64,000 nucleotides of DNA from Hydrocarboniphaga daqingensis (GCF_900129825.1 NZ_FQWZ01000007.1:1-64000), one strand, 5' to 3'. Positions 17,365-25,960 are shown, counted from the first letter of the stretch. The notes: generated from the sequence alone by a model not told the origin. Translations and numbers: made by a program.

Positions 17365-18533
17365 GCCGTACGTTCAAGGACGCCGCGATTGCCGGCATCG
17401 GTGCCACCGAGTTCAGCAAGGAGTCTGGCCGCAGCGAGTTGCAGCTGGCCGCCGAATGTTCGCTGGCCGCCTGTGAGGATGCCGGCGTCGATCCGCGCGA
17501 TATCGACGGCATGATCACGTTCACGATCGACAACAGCGACGAGATTGCGCTCGGCCGCTGCCTCGGCGTGCGCGATCTGGCGCATACCGCGCGCATTCCC
17601 GGTGGCGGTGCGGCAGCGGCCGCGACGATCTACCAGGCGATGGCGCTGGTCAATGCCGGCGTCTGCAAGAACGTGCTGATCTGGCGCGCCATGAACGAGC
17701 GCAGCCAGTACCGCTTCGGCCAGAACCCGACCAACACCGGTGGCTACACCGCCGGCCATGGCACCGGATCGCTGCTGTGGTGCATCCCGTTCGGCGCGAT
17801 GACGCCGGCCAGCTGGGGCGCGCTGCAAGGCCAGCGCTACATGCACACTTATGGCGTGACCAATCGCGATCTGGGCTATCTGTCGGTGCAGCAGCGCGCC
17901 TACGCGGCGACCAATCCGAAGGCCTGGTTCTACAACAAGCCGATCACGATCGAAGACCATCAGGCCAGCAAGTGGATTCAGGAGCCGACCTTGCGTCTGC
18001 TCGATTGCTGCCAGGAGAGCGATGGCGGCGTGGCCTTCCTGGTCACCAGCCTGGAGCGTGCGCGCGACTTGAAGCAGAAGCCGGTCAAGATCACCGGTGC
18101 CTGCCAGTCGATTCCGTACAACGTCGAAGTGATCTCGAACTTCTATCACGACGACCTGACGATCATGCCCGAGGCTTGGGGCACGGCGAAGCGCTTGTAT
18201 GCGCAGACCGGCATGAAGCCGTCGGACATGCAGGCCGCGATGATCTACGACGCGTTTACGCCGCAGGTGTTCATGCAGCTCGAAGCCTTCGGCTTCTGCG
18301 GCAAGGGCGAGGCCAAGGACTTCATCCGCGGCGGCCATATCGCACTCGACGGCTCGCTGCCGATCAATACGCACGGCGGCTTGCTCGGCGAAGCCTATAT
18401 CCACGGCATGAACAGCATGGCCGAAGGTGTGCGCCAGGTGCGCGGCACGTCGGTCAATCAAGTGATGCGGCGCAAGGTCGACAACGTGCTGGTGTCCTCC
18501 GGCATGGCCGGCGCGATCCTCAGCGCCGTCTAA
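17361..18533 (+). CDS. Thiolase-fold lipid-transfer protein (Ltp2-like, possible retro-aldolase)
   Basis: This 390-residue protein has the thiolase superfamily fold (AIAGIGATEFSKESGRSE, ACEDAGVDPRDIDG). The nucleophilic thiolase Cys is absent: the segment reads RIPGGGAAAAATIYQ. The C-terminal blocks MIYDAFTPQVF and NTHGGLLGEAYIHG are those of the Ltp/SCP2-thiolase group in which Tyr and His act. Together with the overlapping DUF35 gene this matches the Ltp2-DUF35 aldolase that removes short side chains from steroid acyl-CoAs. The substrate here is not known. Confidence 0.88.
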   Translation: MSRTFKDAAIAGIGATEFSKESGRSELQLAAECSLAACEDAGVDPRDIDGMITFTIDNSDEIALGRCLGVRDLAHTARIPGGGAAAAATIYQAMALVNAGVCKNVLIWRAMNERSQYRFGQNPTNTGGYTAGHGTGSLLWCIPFGAMTPASWGALQGQRYMHTYGVTNRDLGYLSVQQRAYAATNPKAWFYNKPITIEDHQASKWIQEPTLRLLDCCQESDGGVAFLVTSLERARDLKQKPVKITGACQSIPYNVEVISNFYHDDLTIMPEAWGTAKRLYAQTGMKPSDMQAAMIYDAFTPQVFMQLEAFGFCGKGEAKDFIRGGHIALDGSLPINTHGGLLGEAYIHGMNSMAEGVRQVRGTSVNQVMRRKVDNVLVSSGMAGAILSAV

Positions 18534-18549
18534 GCGTCGCGGCGCGCCA

Positions 18550-19494
18550 ATGCCGACGTCGCTGCATCTACCGATCGAGATTGCGCTGGACGGCGAGGCG
18601 GCGCTGGCGATCGCCGCCACGCTGTTCGAACCGCGTCACGCCAACGGCAGCTTACTGGTCTGCTTGCCGGGTGGCGGTATGAACCGCCGCTACTTTGATC
18701 TGCTGCCGGATGACGGCGACCGGTCTTTCAGCTTCGCGCAGCAGATGGCGGCGCGCGGCTTTCATGTGCTGACGCTGGATCATCTCGGCATCGGCGACAG
18801 CAGTCGGCCGCTCGACGGCTACGCGCTGGACTCCGAGTTGCTCGCGGCCGCCAACGCACAAGCCACGGCGCGGGTACGGCAGCAGCATCCGCAACTGCGC
18901 CACAGCATCGGCGTTGGTCATTCGATGGGCGCGATGCTCACGCTGATCCAGCAGGCGCGCACGCGGGCGCACGCCGGCATCGCGCTGCTCGGCTTTTCGA
19001 CGCGCGGCTTGCCGGACTACACGCCGCCCGATCAGCACACGCTGGCGGCGGACCCGACGCAGCTGCGCGAGCAGTTGCCGACGCTGGCGCGACGCATCTT
19101 CCGTGAGCCGTATCCGCGCATCGGCCGCAATCCGCAGTCGCGCGACATCTTCGGCAGCCGTAGTGCCGATCCGCGCGGCGTGGCGGCGCTGAAGGCAGCC
19201 TCCGACGAGCCGATTCTGCCGCTGGCGGCTTATCACTCGATGCTGCCGGGCAATGTCGTCATCGATGCGGCGACGATCACCGTGCCGGTGTTCCTGGCCG
19301 TCGGTGATCGCGACATGGCCGGTACGCCGCAGCAGATTCCAGCGGCGTTCACAGCTAGCCCGCAGATCGATCTGCATGTGCTGCCGGACACCGGGCACGC
19401 TCACTTTTTGTTCGCGTCGCGCGCGCAGCTGATCGAACGCTTAGCCGTTTGGACGAGGCAGACCGTCGCCGGCCGTGGTGAACTAGGCGCATAA
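18550..19494 (+). CDS. Alpha/beta hydrolase
   Basis: This 314-residue protein has the alpha/beta hydrolase fold. The oxyanion-like LPGGGMNRRYFD is near residue 39, the strand-nucleophile motif GVGHSMGAML places Ser125, and a C-terminal His lies in DTGHAHFLFASR. It probably hydrolyses a lipid-like ester, lactone or CoA thioester in the catabolic cluster. The start codon ATG 18550 lies 16 bases after the thiolase stop. Confidence 0.85.
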   Translation: MPTSLHLPIEIALDGEAALAIAATLFEPRHANGSLLVCLPGGGMNRRYFDLLPDDGDRSFSFAQQMAARGFHVLTLDHLGIGDSSRPLDGYALDSELLAAANAQATARVRQQHPQLRHSIGVGHSMGAMLTLIQQARTRAHAGIALLGFSTRGLPDYTPPDQHTLAADPTQLREQLPTLARRIFREPYPRIGRNPQSRDIFGSRSADPRGVAALKAASDEPILPLAAYHSMLPGNVVIDAATITVPVFLAVGDRDMAGTPQQIPAAFTASPQIDLHVLPDTGHAHFLFASRAQLIERLAVWTRQTVAGRGELGA

Positions 19495-19524
19495 CAGCCC
19501 TTACGACTCACGGAGAGCAGCAGC

Positions 19525-19839
19525 ATGGCGACGGTACTCAAGGCAGGCGCCCGATTCAAAAGCGCGGTGTGCGACACGCAAGTGATGGTGGTCAAGGCGC
19601 CGCCGGGCGAGCACCAGCTGGGCTGCGGTGGCGTCGATATGCTCGGTGGTACGGCAACCGCGCCCGAAGGCGTCAGCCTCGCTGCGACGCTGTCCGGCGG
19701 TACGCTGATCGGCAAGCGCTACGTCAACGAGGACGAGTCGCTCGAACTGCTGTGCACCAAGGGCGGCCAGGGCACGCTGACGCTCAATGGCACCGCGCTG
19801 GACGTCAAGCAAGCCAAGCAGCTGCCGTCGTCCGACTGA
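19525..19839 (+). CDS. Small protein of unknown function in the catabolic cluster
   Basis: This 104-residue protein is preceded by GGAGAG before ATG 19525. It looks beta-rich, with short hydrophobic strands (QVMVVKAPPG, GVSLAATLSGG, GTLTLNGTAL) and three cysteines (two near residues 17-33, one near 77). No signal peptide or known motif is recognised. It sits in the same strand run as the acyl-CoA ligase and hydrolase, so it may be an accessory or binding protein of the pathway. I do not assign a function. Confidence 0.7.
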   Translation: MATVLKAGARFKSAVCDTQVMVVKAPPGEHQLGCGGVDMLGGTATAPEGVSLAATLSGGTLIGKRYVNEDESLELLCTKGGQGTLTLNGTALDVKQAKQLPSSD

Positions 19840-19917
19840 TCGTCGCGCCGGCCTGCGCTTTCACCTCGCGCTGCTGCGGCGGCGCGTTTCGATCCTTCTC
19901 ACGTCTTTGTCCCAGCC

Positions 19918-21414
19918 ATGAATATCGCCACTTTGCTCGACATGTCGGCGGAAGCCTTCGGTGACCGCGTCGCGGTCGTGTCGGGCGACACGCGGCTCAC
20001 CTACGCCGAACTCAAGGCTGCCGCGCAAGCGGCTGCGCAGCGCATCCAGGCCTCGGGCGCGAGCTATGTGGCGCTGCTCGACGTCAACAGCGTGGCCGCG
20101 CCGGTGGCGATCTTCGGTGCTGCCTATGCCGGCGTGCCGTATGTGCCGCTGAACTACCGGCTGACGCCGCCGGAGATCAACGAGCTGATCGCGCGCATCG
20201 CACCGGCACTGCTGATCACCAGCGCCGAGCCGGCGCGCATCGTCGAACCGCGCAGCGACGTGGTGCTGATCGACCGTGCCGCATTCTTGTCGCTGCCGGC
20301 GCCGGCCGAGCCGATCGAGCCGCCCGATGATCCGCGCGCGGTTGCCGTGCAGCTGTTCACCAGCGGCACGACCGGCAAGCCAAAGGCCGCGATCCTGCGG
20401 CACGAAAACCTGATGAGCTACATCGTCGGCACGGTCGAATTCGCGGCAGCCGACGAAGACGACGCGATCGTCGTCACCGTGCCGCCGTATCACATCGCCG
20501 GTATTTCGGCGGTACTGAGCAGCACCTACGCCTGCCGCCGCATGGTCCAGCTCGAAGCCTTCGAAGCATCGGCTTGGCTGGCCGCGTGCCGCGAGCATCG
20601 CGTCAGCAACGCGTTTCTGGTGCCGACGATGCTCCAGCGCATCGTTGATCATCTGGACGCCAGCGGCGGCGATGCGCAGTTGCCGGCGCTGCGTGCGCTG
20701 GCCTACGGCGGCGGCAAGATGCCGCTGGCGACGATCCAGCGTGCGATGGCGCTGCTGCCGCAGGTCGACTTCACCAATGCCTACGGCCTGACCGAAACCA
20801 GCTCGACGATCGCCGTGCTCGGCCCGGACGATCATCGCGCGGCGGCCAGCAGCGACGACCCGATGGTGCGCCGTCGCCTCGCGTCGGTCGGCAAACCCGG
20901 TGCGGTCGAAATCGAGATCCGTGACGACGAGGGCCGCGTGCTCGGCCCCGAACAGGCCGGCTTGGTGTTCGTGCGCGGCCCGCAGGTCAGCGGCGAGTAC
21001 CTGTCGCTGGGCAGCCAGCTTGATGCCGACGGCTGGTTCCCGACCAAGGATCGCGGCTACTTGGACGCCGAGGGCTATCTGTACCTCGACGGTCGCGCTG
21101 ACGATGTGATCGTGCGCGGTGGCGAGAACATCTCACCCGGCGAAATCGAAGACGTGCTGCTCGAACACCCGGCCGTGGCCGACGTTGCCGTCGTCGCGAT
21201 GCCCGACGTGCAGTGGGGCGAGGGTGTCGCCGCGGCCGTCGTGCTCAAGCCGGGTGCGCAAGCGGCCGCCGACGAGCTGCAGGCGCTGGTCAAATCGCGG
21301 CTGCGCAGCTCGCGCGTGCCGCAGCGGATCGTGTTCAAGGACGCGCTGCCGTACAACGAGCTCGGCAAAGTGCTGCGGCGCCTGATCCGCCAGGAGTTCG
21401 TCGATGCGCAGTGA
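19918..21414 (+). CDS. Acyl-CoA synthetase (AMP-binding, class I adenylate-forming)
   Basis: This 498-residue enzyme would adenylate a carboxylic acid and transfer it to CoA. The phosphate-binding motif TSGTTGKPK lies at residues 148-156, followed by the AYGLTETSS motif and the hinge YLDGRADDVIVRGGENISPGEIED near 385. The C-terminal catalytic Lys region is LPYNELGKVLRR. It is most like fatty-acid or cyclic-acid CoA ligases. In this cluster it would activate a substrate or side-chain acid for CoA-dependent breakdown. Confidence 0.9.
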   Translation: MNIATLLDMSAEAFGDRVAVVSGDTRLTYAELKAAAQAAAQRIQASGASYVALLDVNSVAAPVAIFGAAYAGVPYVPLNYRLTPPEINELIARIAPALLITSAEPARIVEPRSDVVLIDRAAFLSLPAPAEPIEPPDDPRAVAVQLFTSGTTGKPKAAILRHENLMSYIVGTVEFAAADEDDAIVVTVPPYHIAGISAVLSSTYACRRMVQLEAFEASAWLAACREHRVSNAFLVPTMLQRIVDHLDASGGDAQLPALRALAYGGGKMPLATIQRAMALLPQVDFTNAYGLTETSSTIAVLGPDDHRAAASSDDPMVRRRLASVGKPGAVEIEIRDDEGRVLGPEQAGLVFVRGPQVSGEYLSLGSQLDADGWFPTKDRGYLDAEGYLYLDGRADDVIVRGGENISPGEIEDVLLEHPAVADVAVVAMPDVQWGEGVAAAVVLKPGAQAAADELQALVKSRLRSSRVPQRIVFKDALPYNELGKVLRRLIRQEFVDAQ

Positions 21415-21429
21415 GCCATGGAGCCGGAC

Positions 21430-21882
21430 ATGAAGTTCACGATCGACAAGACCGTCGACATCGACGCACCGGCCAGCATCGTCTGGGAAGTGATCACCGA
21501 CCTGGCCGCGTATCCGCAGTGGAATCCGTTCTGCGTTGAGTGCGAGTCCACGCTCAAGCCGGGCGACCCGATCGACATGCGCGTCAAGCTCGCCGGCCGC
21601 CCGCAAAAGCAGCGCGAATGGATGAAGGAACACATTCCCGGCAAGCGGCTGGCTTATGCGATGAAGCCGGTGCCGGCGGGTGCGCTCAGCAGCGGCCGCT
21701 CACACGAGGTCAAGAGCATCGGCCATGACCGCACGCGCTATCAGTCGCACTTCGAGTTGCGCGGCTGGATGATGCCGCTGGTGCGCGGCCTGCTCGGCCG
21801 CCGCTTGCAGCATGGCTTTGCCGGCATGACCGCCGGCATCCAGCAGCGCGCAGAACAGCTGTGGGCGCAGCGCCGCCGCTGA
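21430..21882 (+). CDS. SRPBCC (START/polyketide-cyclase-like) domain protein
   Basis: This is a protein of about 150 residues starting MKFTIDKTVDIDAPASIVWEV, the typical helix-grip lipid-binding fold start. GGAG at 21420 favours ATG 21430; ATG 21418 would add four residues. The family binds hydrophobic ligands in a deep pocket. The pocket ligand here is unknown. Its last bases overlap the next gene, which starts with GTG 21861. Confidence 0.85.
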   Translation: MKFTIDKTVDIDAPASIVWEVITDLAAYPQWNPFCVECESTLKPGDPIDMRVKLAGRPQKQREWMKEHIPGKRLAYAMKPVPAGALSSGRSHEVKSIGHDRTRYQSHFELRGWMMPLVRGLLGRRLQHGFAGMTAGIQQRAEQLWAQRRR

Positions 21883-23132
21883 GCGACGTCGACGAGCGGA
21901 CCACTGCGCGGCGTTATGCCGAGCAGTTGCTGGCGCTGCACGGCATCGCCGATGCGCGCCTCGACATCGTTGACCGGCATCCGGCCGTCATCGCCGCCGA
22001 TTGCGGCTTGATCGAACTGAGCGGCGCCGCCGATGCCGCGCCGCTGCTATGCCCGGCGCCGATCGCGGCTTGTGCCGACGGCGCGATGGCGGCGCTGATC
22101 GCGATGGCGCCGCAAGGCCAGTGGCGCGACGCGCCCAGCGGCGCGCAGCGCTTGACCGAGCGCGCCGCGCTGCTCGGCCTGCAGCGGCGCGGCGCCGTGT
22201 CGGCCAACGGCAGCTGCCGCCTGCTCGCCACTGCCGACGGCGTGATCGCGATCAATCTCGCGCGCGACGACGACCACGCGCTGCTGCCGGCGTGGCTGCA
22301 AGCCGACCATGTCATCGCCGACGAGCTGCCTCAGCTCGTGGCAACGCGCGCGGCTGATGACTTGGTCGAGCAGGGGCGCGAGCTGGGCTTGGCCGTTGCG
22401 CGAGCCGATCGCCGGCCGCCGGCGCTGCCATGGCCGTCGCCGATGGTGCCGCCGCTGCGCCTCGCAGCGCGGCAGGCGCCGCGGGTCGTCGACTTGTCGT
22501 CACTGTGGGCCGGCCCCTTGTGCAGCCATCTGTTGCAGCGCTGCGGCGCCGACGTGATCAAGGTCGAGAGCACGCAGCGGCCCGATGGCGCGCGCGCTGG
22601 AAGTCCGGCGTTCTTCGAGCATCTGCATGCTGGCAAGGCATCGCTGAAGCTCAATTTTCGCAACGCCGAAGGTCGCGCGGCGCTGCTGGCCTTGCTACAG
22701 GGCGCCGACATCGTGATCGAAGCCTCGCGGCCGCGTGCGCTGCGCCAGCTCGGTATCGATGCCGATGCGCTGATCGCAGCCGATCCGGGCAAGACCTGGA
22801 TCAGCATCACCGGATATGGCCGACGCGAACCTCAAGCGCAGTGGATCGCCTATGGCGACGATGCGGCGGTCGCTGCCGGCTTGTCGCACTGCTTGCATCA
22901 GGCAACCGGGCAATGGGCTTTCGTCGGCGATGCGATCGCCGATCCGCTGACCGGCCTGCACGCCGCGATCGCCGCGTGGGCCGGCCACCAGCGCGGTGGC
23001 GGCGGCTTGATCGACATCGCGATGGTCGACGTGGTGCGCCAGTGCCTGGACTTCGGTTGCGGCCCGGCGATGTGCGCGTCGGCGCAGCGACTTCAGCACT
23101 GGCAGCAGGTGCTGCGCGAGCCGCGCGCATGA
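21861..23132 (+). CDS. Family III CoA transferase (CaiB/BaiF)
   Basis: This 423-residue CoA transferase starts with GTG 21861 inside the SRPBCC gene (22-base overlap). Residues about 1-200 are a diverged CaiB-like N-terminal stretch. The CoA-binding start is PRVVDLSSLWAGPLCSHLLQ near residue 204. The catalytic motif IDIAMVD keeps Asp at D390, unlike the fusion protein at 14176. It is the best candidate for the working CoA transferase of the cluster. It is translationally coupled by ATGA to the following amidohydrolase. Confidence 0.85.
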   Translation: MGAAPPLSDVDERTTARRYAEQLLALHGIADARLDIVDRHPAVIAADCGLIELSGAADAAPLLCPAPIAACADGAMAALIAMAPQGQWRDAPSGAQRLTERAALLGLQRRGAVSANGSCRLLATADGVIAINLARDDDHALLPAWLQADHVIADELPQLVATRAADDLVEQGRELGLAVARADRRPPALPWPSPMVPPLRLAARQAPRVVDLSSLWAGPLCSHLLQRCGADVIKVESTQRPDGARAGSPAFFEHLHAGKASLKLNFRNAEGRAALLALLQGADIVIEASRPRALRQLGIDADALIAADPGKTWISITGYGRREPQAQWIAYGDDAAVAAGLSHCLHQATGQWAFVGDAIADPLTGLHAAIAAWAGHQRGGGGLIDIAMVDVVRQCLDFGCGPAMCASAQRLQHWQQVLREPRA

Positions 23133-24571
23133 TCGACGCGATCCTCGACGCCGACATCGGCATCGACGCGCCCTGCCGCGTCGACGTGATCCTCGCCGAC
23201 GGGCTGATCCGCGACGTCGTGCCGCATGGCGATGCGCGTATCACGGCGCGCGATGGCGCGGTCATCGATGCGGCCGGCGCCGCGTTGCTGCCATCGCTGC
23301 ACGATCATCATCTGCATCTGTACGCGGCCGCAGCGGCGCTGCAGTCGTTATCTTGCGGCCCGCCGGACGTGGCCGATGCCGATGCGCTGCAGGCGGCGCT
23401 GCATCGACGTCACGCGATGCTGGCGCCTGGCGAATGGCTGCGCGGCGTGGGTTATCACGAGTCGGTGGCCGGCGACATCGACCGTCACTGGCTCGACCGC
23501 TGCGGCCCGGCGCGTCCGCTGCGAATCCAGCATCGCAGCGGCCGGCTGTGGATACTCAATTCGCTGGCGATCGCCGCGCTCGGCGTCTGCGGCAGCGACG
23601 ATGACGTACCGCTGGAACGCGACGCGCAGCGCCAGTACACCGGCCGGCTGTATGACGCCGACGACTGGATGCGCCGGCGTCGCCCGCGTCAGCGCCCGAG
23701 CCTGCGCGCCATCAGCCGGGAGCTGGCGCGCCTTGGCGTGGCCAGCGTCACCGACACCACGCCGGACAACGACGCCGACATGGCGGCGGTGTTTGCCGCG
23801 GCGATCGAGCGCGGCGAGTTGCTGCAAGCGGTGACGATGATGGGCAATACCGATCTCGACGCGGCATCCGCCTTCGTCAGCGGGCGCGACGTGCAGCGCG
23901 GTGCACACAAGTTCCACTTGCACGACGCCGATCTGCCCGAGTTCGACACACTGGTGGCCGCTATCCAGCGCAGCCACGCGGCAGGCCGCGCCGCTGCGTT
24001 TCATTGCGTGACGCGCACCGACCTGACGTTTGCGCTCAGCGCGATCGAGCAGGCGGGCGCGATTGCGGGTGACCGTATCGAGCACGCCAGCGTGGCGCCG
24101 CCTGAGTTGCTGGACTGGATGCGCCGGCTCGGCGTGGCGGTGGTCAGCCAGCCCGGCTTCATCGCCGAGCGCGGCGACACTTATTTGACCGACGTCGATG
24201 CCGACGACCGGCCCTGGCTGTACCGGCTGCGCAGCGTCGTCGACGCCGGCATCGTGCTGGCGTCCAGCACCGATGCGCCGTTTGGCCGCAGCAACCCCTG
24301 GCAGGCGATGCACGCAGCGGTGACGCGGCAGACCGACCGTGGACTGCGCATCGGCGCCGACGAGGCGCTGAGCCCGGAGCAGGCGCTGCAAGGCTTTCTG
24401 CTGGCGCCGGACCTGGCGCTGCCGCGACAGCGACGCGTCGAGCGCGGTGCCGCCGCCGATCTGTGCCTGCTGGCCGAGCCCTGGGCTGCGGCGCGGACCC
24501 GTCTCGATCGGGTCGTCCCGAGGCTGACGCTGCGCGCCGGCCGGCCGATCGCAGCGGCGGGGGACGGCTAG
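23129..24571 (+). CDS. YtcJ-like metal-dependent amidohydrolase
   Basis: This 480-residue protein starts at ATG 23129, overlapping the CoA transferase by four bases. The amidohydrolase metal site starts LHDHHLHLY (H61, H63), with further ligands in RIEHASV and STDAPFG, where the Asp is catalytic. Membership is with YtcJ-type enzymes that hydrolyse amides or related bonds. It is the second amidohydrolase of the cluster, in a different subfamily from that at 12984. A much longer open frame begins at 22430 but runs through the CoA transferase in another frame and is ignored. Confidence 0.85.
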   Translation: MIDAILDADIGIDAPCRVDVILADGLIRDVVPHGDARITARDGAVIDAAGAALLPSLHDHHLHLYAAAAALQSLSCGPPDVADADALQAALHRRHAMLAPGEWLRGVGYHESVAGDIDRHWLDRCGPARPLRIQHRSGRLWILNSLAIAALGVCGSDDDVPLERDAQRQYTGRLYDADDWMRRRRPRQRPSLRAISRELARLGVASVTDTTPDNDADMAAVFAAAIERGELLQAVTMMGNTDLDAASAFVSGRDVQRGAHKFHLHDADLPEFDTLVAAIQRSHAAGRAAAFHCVTRTDLTFALSAIEQAGAIAGDRIEHASVAPPELLDWMRRLGVAVVSQPGFIAERGDTYLTDVDADDRPWLYRLRSVVDAGIVLASSTDAPFGRSNPWQAMHAAVTRQTDRGLRIGADEALSPEQALQGFLLAPDLALPRQRRVERGAAADLCLLAEPWAAARTRLDRVVPRLTLRAGRPIAAAGDG

Positions 24572-24586
24572 CGCCGCCCACGGCGG

Positions 24587-24615
24587 TTGACGGCGCCGGC
24601 GGGTTTTCTGATTAT
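24587..24615 (+). promoter_or_regulatory. Sigma-70-like promoter of the DNA-repair operon
   Basis: A -35-like TTGACG (24587-24592) and a -10-like GATTAT (24610-24615) are separated by exactly 17 bases. The operon start codon is at 24645. This is an inspection-based prediction, but spacing and position are ideal. Confidence 0.65.
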
Positions 24616-24630
24616 GGTCACAATAATCAG
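24608..24630 (+). promoter_or_regulatory. Palindromic operator candidate overlapping the promoter
   Basis: There is a perfect 8-bp inverted repeat, CTGATTAT at 24608-24615 and ATAATCAG at 24623-24630, with the seven-base centre GGTCACA. It covers the -10 element and the expected start site, 15 bases before the first codon. It does not match the E. coli LexA box (CTGT-N8-ACAG). It is the likely binding site of the operon's own first gene product. Confidence 0.7.
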
Positions 24631-24644
24631 AAGCGAGTTGTGCC

Positions 24645-25235
24645 ATGCCCAAAGGTGGATATCGACCCGGCGCCGGCCGTCCGGCCGGCTCGGGTAGCCG
24701 TTACCCCGGCGAATCGACGCGCACGCTGCGCGTGCCCGAAAGCGCGGTGCCCAGCGTGGTGCGCTTCCTCGACGGCTACCGGCTGCAACGCGCGGCGGCG
24801 CAGCTGCCGTCCGAGCCGGTGGCCTTCGACCCGCCCGAGCTGCTGCTGGGTGAAGTCAGCACGCGGGTGCCGGCCGGCGCCGCGATGCCGGCCGACGACG
24901 ACATCGACTTCGGGGTCGACCTGAACCGCTTGCTGGTGCGTCGTGCCGACAAGACGCGGATCTTCACGGTCGAAGGCGATTCGATGGACCTCGCCGGCAT
25001 CGGCGAAGGCGACAAGCTGATCGTCGACTGCGGCCTGGAAGCGCGCGACGGCGACATCGTGATCGCGATCATTCTCGGCGAAGGCCACACGGTGAAGCGC
25101 TGGTCGACGCGCGGCGGCACGCCGCAGCTGATCCCCGAATCGTCCAACCCGATCCACCAGGTACGAACGATCCGCGACGGCGACGAATGGATGATCTGGG
25201 GTGTCGTCACCGGCCTGATCAAGCGGTTCCGCTGA
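24645..25235 (+). CDS. UmuD/LexA-like self-cleaving S24 peptidase with N-terminal DNA-binding head
   Basis: This is a 196-residue protein. The C-terminal half matches UmuD/LexA peptidases: the DLNRLL segment, catalytic Ser in VEGDSMDL (S113) and Lys in HTVKRW (K151). The cleavage bond is predicted between A77 and G78 (VPA-GAA). From that bond to DLNRLL the length is exactly the 21 residues found in E. coli UmuD. The head has RPGAGRP and then TRTLRVPESAVPSVVRFLD, which looks like a ribbon-helix-helix strand and helix. It is therefore probably an autorepressor inactivated by RecA-stimulated self-cleavage, acting on the palindrome at 24608, although a UmuD-like role in DNA synthesis is the alternative. 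No umuC-like gene is next to it. Confidence 0.82.
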   Translation: MPKGGYRPGAGRPAGSGSRYPGESTRTLRVPESAVPSVVRFLDGYRLQRAAAQLPSEPVAFDPPELLLGEVSTRVPAGAAMPADDDIDFGVDLNRLLVRRADKTRIFTVEGDSMDLAGIGEGDKLIVDCGLEARDGDIVIAIILGEGHTVKRWSTRGGTPQLIPESSNPIHQVRTIRDGDEWMIWGVVTGLIKRFR

Positions 25236-25960
25236 TGAGCGCCGTGCTTGATCTTCCCGTCGCCGCCACGACCACCGTCGCCGCCACGCGGCCGCTGCTG
25301 AGCCGGGCACACGATCAGCGCTTGCGCGCGATGTACCGCTCGGCCGGCTGGCCTTGCCTCGACAGCATCGAAATCGATCTGCTCGCGGCGGGCCTGCTCG
25401 AACGCGTCGCGCAGCGCAGCGGGCCGGAATGCCTGCGCGTCACCGACGAAGGCTTGCGCCATCTGTCGGCAACGCTGAACCGCAACCGCGCGGCGCTCGA
25501 CGAGCACGAAGCGCTGGTCGAGCGCATTGCCGACCAGCAAGTGCGCAACGGCCGCATCGCGTTTCGCGGTCTGACGCTGCTGGGCAAGCCGGGCGAGGCT
25601 TGGCTGCATTTGCGGCCCGATGTGTATTCGATCGCCAACACCACGGTCGAGGACTATGTCGAGCCGGTGATCCACGAGATCAAGGTCAAGCGCGCCGACT
25701 TGAAGGCCGACCTGAAGAAGGCCGACAAGCGCGCGGGTTATCTGGCGCTGGCCAGCCAGTGCTGGTACGTGCTGGCCGACGGTGTCGGTGATGCCGACGA
25801 CGTGCCGCCCGAATGCGGTGTGATGCGAGCCACTGCCGATGCGATCCAGATGCTGCGTCCGGCGCCGCACCGTCCGGTGCGCCTGGGTTTCAGCCACTGG
25901 ATGGCGCTGGCCAAGGCCGATCGCTACCGATCACTGGCCGACCCGATGCCCTTGCTATGA
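25235..25960 (+). CDS. PD-(D/E)XK nuclease-like protein (MmcB-like)
   Basis: This is a 241-residue protein with ATG 25235 overlapping the preceding stop by one base. The N-terminal part (residues 24-80) looks like a small winged helix. The C-terminal part carries a PD-(D/E)XK-like active site: D129 in LRPDVYSI, E148 and K150 in IHEIKVKRADLK, and a following Lys/Arg-rich helix. This layout is that of MmcB-type DNA-repair nucleases. It may cut damaged DNA or feed ends to the helicase that follows. The next gene overlaps by four bases. Confidence 0.72.
   Translation: MSAVLDLPVAATTTVAATRPLLSRAHDQRLRAMYRSAGWPCLDSIEIDLLAAGLLERVAQRSGPECLRVTDEGLRHLSATLNRNRAALDEHEALVERIADQQVRNGRIAFRGLTLLGKPGEAWLHLRPDVYSIANTTVEDYVEPVIHEIKVKRADLKADLKKADKRAGYLALASQCWYVLADGVGDADDVPPECGVMRATADAIQMLRPAPHRPVRLGFSHWMALAKADRYRSLADPMPLL

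Noticed and set aside
22430-23128. Upstream extension of the YtcJ-like amidohydrolase frame
   Set aside because: It runs through the CaiB gene in another frame; ATG 23129 with the ATGA overlap is the credible start.
24608-24630. Palindrome as a classical LexA SOS box
   Set aside because: It lacks CTGT-N8-ACAG; a dedicated operator for the local repressor fits better.
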